A stretch of DNA of 5,338 bases, taken from assembly GCA_903924005.1 (NCBI GenBank), contig CAIXZV010000536.1, positions 1 through 5,338 of the forward strand, read 5' to 3'. This DNA comes from an uncultured Chloroflexota bacterium. Its GTDB lineage: Bacteria > Chloroflexota > Limnocylindria > Limnocylindrales > CSP1-4. This document shows, piece after piece, positions 1 through 5,279 of this stretch. The notes below the pieces were generated by a model. That model did not search any database, had not been told where the DNA came from, and saw only the letters and a list, made by a program, of their open reading frames with translations. Position numbers and translations under genes: made by a program. Each line of letters opens with the position of its first letter. The stretch's first letter is position 1.

Positions 1-59
1 GCCAGCCCCAGCGTCTGTGGGACTGGGAGCGGCGCGTGATGGAGATCGTCCGCGGCTGA
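1..59 (+). CDS. 3' end of an unidentified plus-strand gene
   Basis: Reading codons from base 3 gives PQRLWDWERRVMEIVRG followed by TGA at 57-59. This short tail is protein-like in composition (Trp, Arg, Glu, hydrophobics at helical spacing). The other two plus frames are less protein-like, and one of them stops at 37-39. The stop lies only two bases from the TAA (62-64) of the convergent minus-strand gene, a common arrangement for tightly packed convergent genes. About 18 codons are far too few to name a family, and the reading frame could be fortuitous. The rest of the gene lies left of the window. Confidence 0.45.
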   Translation, partial: QPQRLWDWERRVMEIVRG

Positions 60-61
60 CC

Positions 62-604
62 TTACGGCTGCCACCGGAGCGTGTCGGCGTCCACGACGCG
101 ATACGTGCCGCGTCGCGTCCGCGGGTACCACGGACGTGACGAGAGGCTCCGGCGCCAGTTCGTGTCCCGGGCGCGCTCATGCTCCGGCGTTCCCACGGCG
201 GCCGTGTCGGCGAGCCGGTGGATCGAGAACCGCGCCGGCTCTGACGAGGCACCGCCCTGCTGCACGTCGCCAAACAGCGTGATCCTGCGCCACGACGAGA
301 GCGCCAACAGGCGCGGGGCGTGCTCGTTGCGGTACCAGGCGTCGAACTCCACCTGGTCCTCGTCCGCGACGTAGAACCAAAGCATGTAGAAGTACGGCTC
401 CGTGCCCGCAAACGCGTCTTTGAACTCCTGCAGCGGCACCCCGCTCAGGTGATCTGCGCCGCGGTCACAGCGACCTGGCTCGAACCGGTGGACGCAGAGC
501 CGTGCCCCGCCTTCAACCGCCTCGAGGTCGATGTGTCCGGGACCAGCGTGATCCGCGGACGCGTCCTGGCCGAGCTCCGAGATGCACACTCGCTCGTCTG
601 TCAC
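62..604 (-). CDS. EthD/ABM-like dimeric alpha/beta-barrel protein, function unknown
   Basis: The protein is 180 residues, soluble, with no signal peptide or membrane segment. Residues about 71-171 look like a ferredoxin-like dimeric alpha/beta-barrel domain. A hydrophobic first strand (YFYMLWFYV, 71-79) is followed by a helix with FDAWYRNEHAPRLL (87-100), the pattern 'F-x-x-W-Y-x-x-E-H-x-P-x-L' typical of EthD-like and related small barrel proteins. A further strand (RRITLF) and a Trp/Arg-rich tail ending RRGTYRVV follow. Residues 1-70 are less clear and may be a degenerate second half of a tandem barrel. The start is GTG (602-604), with GGAGG on the minus strand (CCTCC at 617-621) about 12 bases upstream, slightly long spacing. 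The gene begins 50 bases after the mmsA stop on the same strand with no obvious terminator between, so co-transcription is likely. Members of this fold act as monooxygenases, isomerases or accessory proteins; which applies cannot be read from the sequence. Confidence 0.75.
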   Translation of the reverse strand: MTDERVCISELGQDASADHAGPGHIDLEAVEGGARLCVHRFEPGRCDRGADHLSGVPLQEFKDAFAGTEPYFYMLWFYVADEDQVEFDAWYRNEHAPRLLALSSWRRITLFGDVQQGGASSEPARFSIHRLADTAAVGTPEHERARDTNWRRSLSSRPWYPRTRRGTYRVVDADTLRWQP

Positions 605-654
605 GATGTACGCGCGCCTCCGTGGTCGCTGCAGGTGGATGCGATGCTCCGATC

Positions 655-2151
655 TCAGTCCCAGCGGGAGACGACGATCCGCGGGTCCGTGAAGAACAGT
701 ACCGACTCGGACCGCCCGTGCAGGTCGCCGTACCCGGTGTCCTTCATGCCCCCGAGCGTCGCGTAGGCCTGCGTCGCCGCAACGGCAACGTTGATCCCGA
801 TGTTGCCAGTGGTGGACCGGTGGATGAAGCGCCGCGCGGTTCCGCCCGTGGTGGTGAACAGGATCCCGGTGTGCCCGTAGCGGCTGGCGCGAATGAGCCC
901 GAGCGCCTCTTCCAAGTCCTTGGCGCGGATGACGCTGGCAACCGGCCCAAAGACCTCCTCGCGCGCGATCGTCATGTCTGGCGTCACGTCGTCCAGGATG
1001 GTTGGGCCGAGGAATGCGCCGTTCGGGTAGCCCTCCACGGTCGGGTTCCGGCCGTCCAGCACAAGCCGCGCGCCCTCAGCGATGGCCTGGTCGATCATGC
1101 CGATGATGCGCTGCTTGGCCTTCTGGGTCACCACGGGCCCCAGCTCGGACTTCTCATCGAGACCGACGCCAATCCGCATCGCCTTGGCGGCGGGGATCAG
1201 CTTGGCCATCAGCGGCTCGTAGATGTCGCCAACCGGGACCAGCACGGACCCGGCAAGGCACCGCTGGCCGGCCGCGCCGAAGAACGACGAGAGGATGCCC
1301 GCGACCGCAAGGTCCAGATCTGCGTCGGGGGCCACGACAAAGTGGTTCTTCGCGCCGCCCGCCACCTGACCGCGCTTGCCGAGCGCCGCTGCAGCCGCGT
1401 ACAGCTTCGCCCCGACGGGGCTCGAGCCGACGAAGGAGAACCCCTGTGTGGCGGGGTGCTGCATCAGCGCATCCACGACGTCGTGGCTGCCGTGGACAAG
1501 GTTGATCACGCCCGGCGGGAAGCCGCACTTGTCGATGAGCTCGAAGATCCGGACCTGCGAGACAGGCACCGTCGAACTCGGCTTGTTGATGTACGTGTTG
1601 CCGGTCGCAACCGCATACGGCATGTACTCAAGCGGCACCAGCGCCGGGAAGTTGAAGGACGGGACCATGAAGAACACGCCCAGCGGCACCCGCAGCACCT
1701 GAAGGTCCAGGTTCGCGGCCACGGTGTCGTGGACGGTGCCCTTCATCAGCGTGGGGATCCCGCAGGCGCACTCGATCTCCTCGATGGCCCGGCGGATCTC
1801 GGCCCGCGCATCGTCGATGGTCTTGCCCATCTCCTGGACGAGCGTCCGTGCCAGATCCTCCTGGTGCTCCTCCATGAGCTGCTTGAGGATGAAGAAGGGC
1901 CGCGCGCGACGGACAGGCGGCACGCTCTGCCACGTCTCGAACGCGGTCTGCGCGATCTGGACGGCTTCGTTCACTTCGTCGCGCGTGGACATCGGGACCC
2001 TGGCCACCACGTCGCCCGTGGCCGGGTTCACCACATCGCGGATGTCGGTGGACCGCGATTCCACCCACTTGCCGCCGACGTAGTTGCGCAGCGTGCCGTA
2101 GGACGGCTGGGGCGGCACAAGGAGGGCGGCGGGCTCGGCGGTGCTGCTCAT
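655..2151 (-). CDS. mmsA: (Methyl)malonate-semialdehyde dehydrogenase, CoA-acylating
   Basis: A full-length 498-residue aldehyde dehydrogenase of the MMSDH (MmsA/IolA) branch, matching the family's usual length of about 490-500. Such enzymes oxidise and decarboxylate methylmalonate or malonate semialdehyde with NAD+ and CoA to propionyl-CoA or acetyl-CoA, in the cytoplasm (valine, inositol, beta-alanine catabolism). Visible motifs are the oxyanion-hole Asn167 in FNFP, the NAD-site INKPSS (Lys190), FVGSSPVG (240-247), catalytic Cys298 in GQRCLA, EVFGPV (399-404) and a C-terminal SRW. GGAKNH (265-270) replaces the general-base Glu motif of ordinary aldehyde dehydrogenases, a mark of the CoA-dependent MMSDHs. 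Arg121 and Arg297 align with the two arginines known to matter for decarboxylation in the Bacillus enzyme. The ATG (2149-2151) is preceded by AAGGGAG at 6 bases (2158-2164), a strong start. Oddity: the segment before FNFP reads VFFMVPS instead of the usual GITP-type sequence, so this is a divergent lineage and its substrate range is uncertain. It probably leads an operon with the barrel protein downstream. Confidence 0.88.
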   Translation of the reverse strand: MSSTAEPAALLVPPQPSYGTLRNYVGGKWVESRSTDIRDVVNPATGDVVARVPMSTRDEVNEAVQIAQTAFETWQSVPPVRRARPFFILKQLMEEHQEDLARTLVQEMGKTIDDARAEIRRAIEEIECACGIPTLMKGTVHDTVAANLDLQVLRVPLGVFFMVPSFNFPALVPLEYMPYAVATGNTYINKPSSTVPVSQVRIFELIDKCGFPPGVINLVHGSHDVVDALMQHPATQGFSFVGSSPVGAKLYAAAAALGKRGQVAGGAKNHFVVAPDADLDLAVAGILSSFFGAAGQRCLAGSVLVPVGDIYEPLMAKLIPAAKAMRIGVGLDEKSELGPVVTQKAKQRIIGMIDQAIAEGARLVLDGRNPTVEGYPNGAFLGPTILDDVTPDMTIAREEVFGPVASVIRAKDLEEALGLIRASRYGHTGILFTTTGGTARRFIHRSTTGNIGINVAVAATQAYATLGGMKDTGYGDLHGRSESVLFFTDPRIVVSRWD

Positions 2152-2157
2152 CAGCGT

Positions 2158-2164
2158 CTCCCTT
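2158..2164 (-). promoter_or_regulatory. Ribosome binding site of mmsA
   Basis: The minus strand reads AAGGGAG six bases before the mmsA ATG. This is close to the Shine-Dalgarno consensus at ideal spacing, and it fixes the start codon. Confidence 0.8.
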
Positions 2165-2222
2165 GGAGTGGCTCCGGTTGGGGCAAAGCGGGTCGTGGGA
2201 ATGGTCGTTGGTGAAGGCAGCC

Positions 2223-2251
2223 ATCATAACAGGTGGAACAGTCGTTCCGAA
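2223..2251 (-). promoter_or_regulatory. Candidate sigma-70-like promoter of mmsA
   Basis: On the minus strand, TATGAT (2223-2228) matches five of six bases of the -10 consensus. It is preceded after 17 bases by a weak -35, TTCGGA (2246-2251, three of six matches). Transcription would start near 2216, giving a leader of about 65 bases before the mmsA ATG. This stretch is visibly more AT-rich than its surroundings, as expected of a promoter. The weak -35 limits certainty. Confidence 0.4.
2235..2248. promoter_or_regulatory. Inverted repeat, possible operator upstream of mmsA
   Basis: GGAAC-AGTC-GTTCC is a perfect 5-bp inverted repeat with a 4-base centre. It lies in the spacer of the candidate mmsA promoter and just before the LacI-family remnant. 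A repressor bound here would block RNA polymerase. However, 5+5 repeats with a fixed 4-base gap are expected a few times by chance in a window this size, and the centre lacks the CpG typical of LacI-family operators. Only the position makes it of interest. Confidence 0.25.
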
Positions 2252-2259
2252 TAGTATAG

Positions 2260-2992
2260 GACTGCGGGCTGGCGGCGCAGACGCGGGCGCACGACGAGCG
2301 CCGGGCGCTGAACGCCCTGCTGGGCTACCGCTGCGACGCCATGCTGATGATTGGCGCCGAGCTGCCCGAGGCGGAGTTGGCCCACGTCGCGGCCATGCTG
2401 CCGGTGGTGCTGGTGGGCCGCCGCGCCCTCCACCACGAGAACGCCCTGGACGTGATGCACGGACGAGGCGGCAGGCATGGCGTTCGCGGTGAGCCACTTG
2501 GCAGCGCTGGGGCACACCCAGATTGCCCACCTTGACGGCGGCGCGGGCCAGATTGCGTCAGACCGGCGGCGCGGCTACCGATCTGCGATGGGTGCGGCTG
2601 GGTTGCGGGACCACGTCCAGCTTGTGGCCGGCGGCAAGACCGGCGAGGACGGTCTGGCGGCCGTCGCCGGGCTGGTCCGGCTCCACCCGCCGCCAACGGC
2701 TGTGGTCTGCTTCAACGACGAGTGCGCTTGGGGCGTGCTGCGCGGTCTTGCGATGGCCGGTTTGTCGGCGCCCGAGGACATCTCCGTGGTGGGCTACGAC
2801 GGGAGTCCGCTCGCCCAGCTTGCGCCTCGCGAGCTGACAACCGTGCACCAGGATGTCGAGACAATTGGGCGGCTCTCGGTTGAGCGGGCGATCGGCCGCC
2901 TTCAAGGCGCGGGCCGGACTGCCGATGCCGTTGTGCGACCGCTTGCGCTGGTGCCCGGTGAGACGGCCGGGGTGCTAACGCTCCGGGCGTGA
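2260..2992 (+). pseudogene. LacI/GalR-family transcription regulator, truncated and frameshifted
   Basis: Two adjacent frames together encode most of a LacI-type sugar-binding/regulatory core. The first (codons from 2260, after TAG at 2257-2259) gives DERRALNALLGYRCDAMLMIGAELPEAELAHVAAMLPVVLVGRR in family order, ending at ALDVMH. The second picks up at about 2463 with DEAAGMAFAVSHLAALGH, then IAHLDGG, TAVVCFNDECAWGVL, PEDISVVGYDGSPLAQL and LTTVHQDVE, to TGA at 2990-2992. Family alignment (DVVRxDDEAGM against DVMH-DEAAGM) suggests two bases are missing at about 2461-2463. The N-terminal helix-turn-helix and hinge (roughly the first 90-100 residues) are absent. Only 108 bases separate the remnant from mmsA, too few to hold them. 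The gene is divergent from mmsA, as expected of a former local regulator. A 171-residue piece from ATG 2477 remains open but would lack DNA binding and part of the effector domain. A sequencing error could explain the frameshift but not the missing N-terminus. Confidence 0.85.
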
Positions 2993-3041
2993 CGGGCAGT
3001 CGCCAGACGCGAGCTTGGCAGATCGACGAGGGCGCCTGGGT

Positions 3042-4058
3042 CTATTCGGCGCGGACGGCCTGCCTGACGGAGCGGGTCAGCAACTCGAACATCGGGGCCA
3101 GCTGGCCAAGCACCTCGCTGCCGTCGCCGTAGACCGACAGGTTTGTGCCCTGCAGGATCTTCGCCGCGGACTCGACAATCTGCGGCGCCTGCTCGATGGG
3201 CAACATCTCGCGGCGCAGCTCCTGGCGGGCTCGCTCCAGGATCAGGTCAGCCTCAACGGTGAGCTCTCGGACCTCCACGCGCAGCCGCTGGAGCTCCAGT
3301 TCTTGGCGCGCGATGGCAAGCTCCGCCTCGGTCTTCGCGAGCTTCACCGGCGTCTCGCTTGCAAGCCGCTCCTTCTCCGCGGCCAACTCGGCGGCCAGCC
3401 GATCCTGCGCACGGAGCAGCTCCGCCTTGTCGGCGGCCAGCTGCTGGTCAAGCACGCGGTTCTCGGACGCCATCTCCGTCAGCCGGATCTCCTCCTTGGA
3501 CTTGATGCCGGACTGGTCGCTCTTGACCTTGATCTCGTTGCGGACCTCCGCCTCCAATTGGGCGCGAATGGTCCCATCAACGATGTACACCTGGGCCACT
3601 TGGGCCACTTCGACTTCGATGCCCCAGGTGTTCGCCCCGCCGTCACCGTTGTGGAGCGTCTGCTGCATCGCCGTCGCGACCACGCCCGAAAGCGTCGTCT
3701 TCCGCTGCTCGATGCACTCGGCCATCGTCATGTGCGACACCGCGTGGCGAAGCTCGCCAAGGCTGATGTGGGTGAGCTGGCCGGTGATCTCGTCCACGCC
3801 GTCGTCGTCAAATGAGAACAGGCGCGCCGCCACCAGCGGATCGGTGATCCGGTAGATGACGATGCCCTTGAAGCGCAGCGGTATGCCGTCCTTCGTCTCC
3901 TGGGTGAACTCGAAGGTGGCCTCCTGCTTGGTGCTCGGCACCAGCACCCACACGGTGCCTGGGCGAAGGAATGGGCGGATCGCGGACCCGCGGTTCTCCA
4001 TGGTGCCCTTCCGGCCAACCAGCAGGTACTCGTTTGGTCCCGCCTTCACGAACGGCAT
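3042..4058 (-). CDS. SPFH/Band-7 (flotillin-like) protein with long coiled coil
   Basis: The protein is 338 residues from the ATG at 4056-4058. Residues 1 to about 165 form an SPFH/Band-7 domain. It opens with MPFVKAGPNEYLLVGRKG, the usual beginning of flotillin-like proteins, and includes QETKDGIPLRFKGIVIYRITDP and LGELRHAVSHMTMAECIEQRKT. Residues about 165-290 are a charged Glu/Ala/Arg/Leu coiled coil. Residues 291-338 (QIVESAAKILQGTNLSVYG and following) resemble the flotillin C-terminal segment. Family members assemble into membrane-associated oligomeric scaffolds. There is no transmembrane helix; membrane contact, if any, would come through the hydrophobic patch PFLRPGTVWVLVPS (29-42). 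Reading on upstream to a TTG at 4149-4151 adds 31 Pro/Ser/Thr/Arg-rich residues without a Shine-Dalgarno. I prefer 4058 because the family usually begins there, though only a weak GGGGTGG precedes it. A GTG at 4113-4115 is another option. No NfeD partner gene is present in the window. It ends 49 bases from the convergent LacI remnant. Confidence 0.85.
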   Translation of the reverse strand: MPFVKAGPNEYLLVGRKGTMENRGSAIRPFLRPGTVWVLVPSTKQEATFEFTQETKDGIPLRFKGIVIYRITDPLVAARLFSFDDDGVDEITGQLTHISLGELRHAVSHMTMAECIEQRKTTLSGVVATAMQQTLHNGDGGANTWGIEVEVAQVAQVYIVDGTIRAQLEAEVRNEIKVKSDQSGIKSKEEIRLTEMASENRVLDQQLAADKAELLRAQDRLAAELAAEKERLASETPVKLAKTEAELAIARQELELQRLRVEVRELTVEADLILERARQELRREMLPIEQAPQIVESAAKILQGTNLSVYGDGSEVLGQLAPMFELLTRSVRQAVRAE

Positions 4059-4148
4059 GGTCCACCCCGTGCTCGAAGTGCCGGTCGCTTCAGGGACGGC
4101 AGCGGGTGGCGACACCGATACGCGGCGCTCCCGACCAGGCGCTCGCGC

Positions 4149-4158
4149 CAAGCGCTTG
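4149..4158. repeat. 10-bp perfect palindrome upstream of the SPFH gene
   Basis: CAAGCGCTTG is its own reverse complement and lies 90 bases before the preferred SPFH start. It could be an operator or be fortuitous; palindromes of this length are expected a few times by chance in such a window. Confidence 0.2.
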
Positions 4159-4241
4159 TAGGAAGATGAGAACCGACGATTGGGGTATGGGCCTATGACC
4201 CAGAAGTACTACCGGGCGGGTGGCGCGGACCGCAGGGTTCG

Positions 4242-4273
4242 TCAGCAACTGCCGCTGAGTCGCCGCAGACTCA
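4242..4273. repeat. Two overlapping, mutually exclusive hairpins in the intergenic region
   Basis: TCAGC (4242-4246) can pair with GCTGA (4254-4258) across a 7-base loop. TGAGTC (4256-4261) can pair with GACTCA (4268-4273) across a 6-base loop. The two stems share the bases TGA at 4256-4258, so only one can form at a time. They lie between the secreted-protein gene and the SPFH gene, on the transcript leading into the latter if that is where it starts. No coding function is seen here. An attenuator-like role is only a possibility. Confidence 0.3.
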
Positions 4274-4286
4274 CCCTGGCGTGCCG

Positions 4287-4337
4287 CGCGCGGAGTTCGA
4301 ACCACGAAGGTCGACTTCGGCCCTCGAACTCCGCGTG
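4287..4337 (-). terminator. Large nested hairpin, likely terminator of the secreted-protein gene
   Basis: CGCGGAGTTCGA (4289-4300) and TCGAACTCCGCG (4324-4335) form a perfect 12-bp inverted repeat. Inside it CGAAG (4305-4309) and CTTCG (4315-4319) form a second stem with a 5-base loop. The outer stem could extend to 4287/4337 with one G-T wobble on the plus-strand version. It starts 56 bases beyond the stop of the minus-strand secreted-protein gene. No T-run follows on the minus strand, so it is not a classical intrinsic terminator, but GC-rich bacteria often use such stems. The stem is far longer than chance would predict in this window. A processed RNA element or a protein-binding site is the alternative. 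Confidence 0.5.
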
Positions 4338-4366
4338 GGCCTATCCGGGCTGAGTCACGGGCAACT

Positions 4367-4381
4367 CGCGATGGGATCGCG
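4367..4381 (-). terminator. Short hairpin just after the secreted-protein gene
   Basis: CGCGAT (4367-4372) and ATCGCG (4376-4381) form a perfect 6-bp stem with a 3-base loop, 11 bases past the stop codon of the minus-strand gene. With the larger hairpin further on it may form a tandem termination region. No T-run follows it. Confidence 0.35.
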
Positions 4382-4392
4382 CGGCTGGCTCG

Positions 4393-5235
4393 TCAGCCGG
4401 CCACGGTCGCGCACTGCCCCACGGAGCGCCGGCCAACGGTATTCGCCATGGCGATTGGCGCAGGGGTGTTGCGGCGGCAGATCAAGTCTCGGCCGATCAG
4501 GTTGCCCACGAGGGCATTGCCGTTGCCCACGGCCCAGTTGCCCGTTTCGACGAGGTCCACCCCAACCATCGTGAACGCGACAAAGAGTAGGCAGGCGCGG
4601 GTGTGCGTCACTCGCACGCTGCCGTCCGCGATGGTGTAGAAGAGCACGAGGACGGACTCGACCTGCAAGCCACCCCTGGTCGTCACGACGCCGCCGGCAG
4701 CGCACGCACGCGGTCCGACACCGCCGTCGTCAATCTTGATGTCGCCTGCCACCGTGGCGAAGACGGCAAAGATCGCTGCCGCGTCATCGGCGCGAATGTC
4801 GCCGCCGATGAGGGCCGACCGCTCAAAGGTTGAGGCCGTTGGGGCTGCGGTGACGGCGGCTGCTTTGGCCGCCGACAGGACGCCGGGCGCAAGACACTCG
4901 GTGATGTTGCAGCCAAGCGAAAGCACTGCCCCGTGGCCTACGACCAGGTTGCCCCGGACCTGCAGTTGGGCAATGCCTTGCTCGGTCCAGAGGCTCGAGC
5001 GCGCCAGCACCACCACGTTGCCGCGCACGGTGACGAGGCCCGTGGGGATGGAGCAGTCGCCTGCCACCACGATGGAGTGGTAGGTGCCCGGGGCGATGGC
5101 CCCGGAGCGGCAGGTGAGGTCCCGGTCGTGGTGGCGGTCATTTGACGCGGCGACGACGGGCGCGGCGGCCAGCGTTGCGGCAAGCAAGACCGACATCGTG
5201 GCCGTGGTGGCGAGACGCGTGTGGAGAGAGGACAT
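4393..5235 (-). CDS. Exported beta-solenoid-like protein of unknown function
   Basis: The protein is 280 residues. Residues 1-30 are a Sec-type signal peptide: Arg7 in a short N-region, hydrophobic MSVLLAATLAAAPVV, and likely cleavage after VAA (28-30). No lipobox or anchor is seen, so the product is probably secreted. The mature part repeats a short pattern of small/hydrophobic residue, x, Gly/Asp, Asn/Asp/Gly, hydrophobic, x, hydrophobic. Examples are TVRGNVVV (69), QVRGNLVV (92), LIGGDIRA (142), TVAGDIKI (161), TTRGGLQV (185), TIADGSVRV (201), TMVGVDLV (222) and ALVGNLIG (241). Spacing is mostly 16-24 residues, as expected for coils of a beta-solenoid. Eight cysteines (42, 61, 109, 114, 178, 215, 253, 275), all in the mature part, could form four disulfides. 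The end (RRNTPAPIAMANTVG...QC) recalls uncharacterised secreted proteins of GC-rich bacteria. The ATG at 5233-5235 has GGAG on the minus strand 8 bases upstream (5244-5247). I cannot assign an activity; a wall, surface or structural role is inference. Confidence 0.8.
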   Translation of the reverse strand: MSSLHTRLATTATMSVLLAATLAAAPVVAASNDRHHDRDLTCRSGAIAPGTYHSIVVAGDCSIPTGLVTVRGNVVVLARSSLWTEQGIAQLQVRGNLVVGHGAVLSLGCNITECLAPGVLSAAKAAAVTAAPTASTFERSALIGGDIRADDAAAIFAVFATVAGDIKIDDGGVGPRACAAGGVVTTRGGLQVESVLVLFYTIADGSVRVTHTRACLLFVAFTMVGVDLVETGNWAVGNGNALVGNLIGRDLICRRNTPAPIAMANTVGRRSVGQCATVAG

Positions 5236-5243
5236 GCGGGCAA

Positions 5244-5247
5244 CTCC
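5244..5247 (-). promoter_or_regulatory. Ribosome binding site of the secreted-protein gene
   Basis: GGAG on the minus strand, eight bases before the ATG, supports this start. The start also gives a complete signal peptide. Confidence 0.65.
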
Positions 5248-5251
5248 AGAT

Positions 5252-5279
5252 CGCGGACTGCCGCGGCTGAGTCGCAGCC
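5252..5279 (-). repeat. Two adjoining small hairpins in the leader of the secreted-protein gene
   Basis: CGCGG/CCGCG (5252-5256, 5261-5265; 4-base loop) and GGCTG/CAGCC (5265-5269, 5275-5279; 5-base loop) meet at one shared base. They lie directly upstream of the Shine-Dalgarno, in the probable 5' leader. No clear promoter is visible in 5280-5338. The stems are short and may be chance in GC-rich DNA. Confidence 0.25.

Noticed and set aside
502..2214. Very long plus-strand reading frame opposite mmsA (570 codons)
   Set aside because: It is antisense to a clear aldehyde dehydrogenase. Its translation is rich in Arg, His, Gly and Asp without domain patterns, the usual artefact of high third-position GC.
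2163..2492. Plus-strand frame before and across the LacI remnant
   Set aside because: Its translation is Arg/Gly/Pro-rich and it overlaps the frame with real LacI homology. A short NSIGL match (2250-2264) resembles the LacI core start but is too short and too close to the later motifs to be trusted.
3032..3052. GCGCC/GGCGC inverted repeat at the end of the SPFH gene as a terminator
   Set aside because: Five-bp arms with an 11-base loop, spanning the stop codon and with no T-run, are too weak to call.
3015..3815. Plus-strand reading frame opposite the SPFH gene
   Set aside because: It is the mirror of a coiled-coil coding region, with a low-complexity Leu/Arg/Asp translation and no recognised domain or Shine-Dalgarno.
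4090..4305. Minus-strand 71-codon frame between the two right-hand genes
   Set aside because: It starts at a GTG inside the large hairpin, has no Shine-Dalgarno, overlaps the upstream extension of the SPFH frame, and its translation shows no protein-like pattern.
4285..4340. tRNA-like T-arm sequence GGTTCGAACTCC on the minus strand, suggesting a tRNA or attachment site
   Set aside because: The loop would be eight rather than seven bases, and no acceptor stem, anticodon arm or CCA end fits around it. The bases are explained by the 12-bp inverted repeat.
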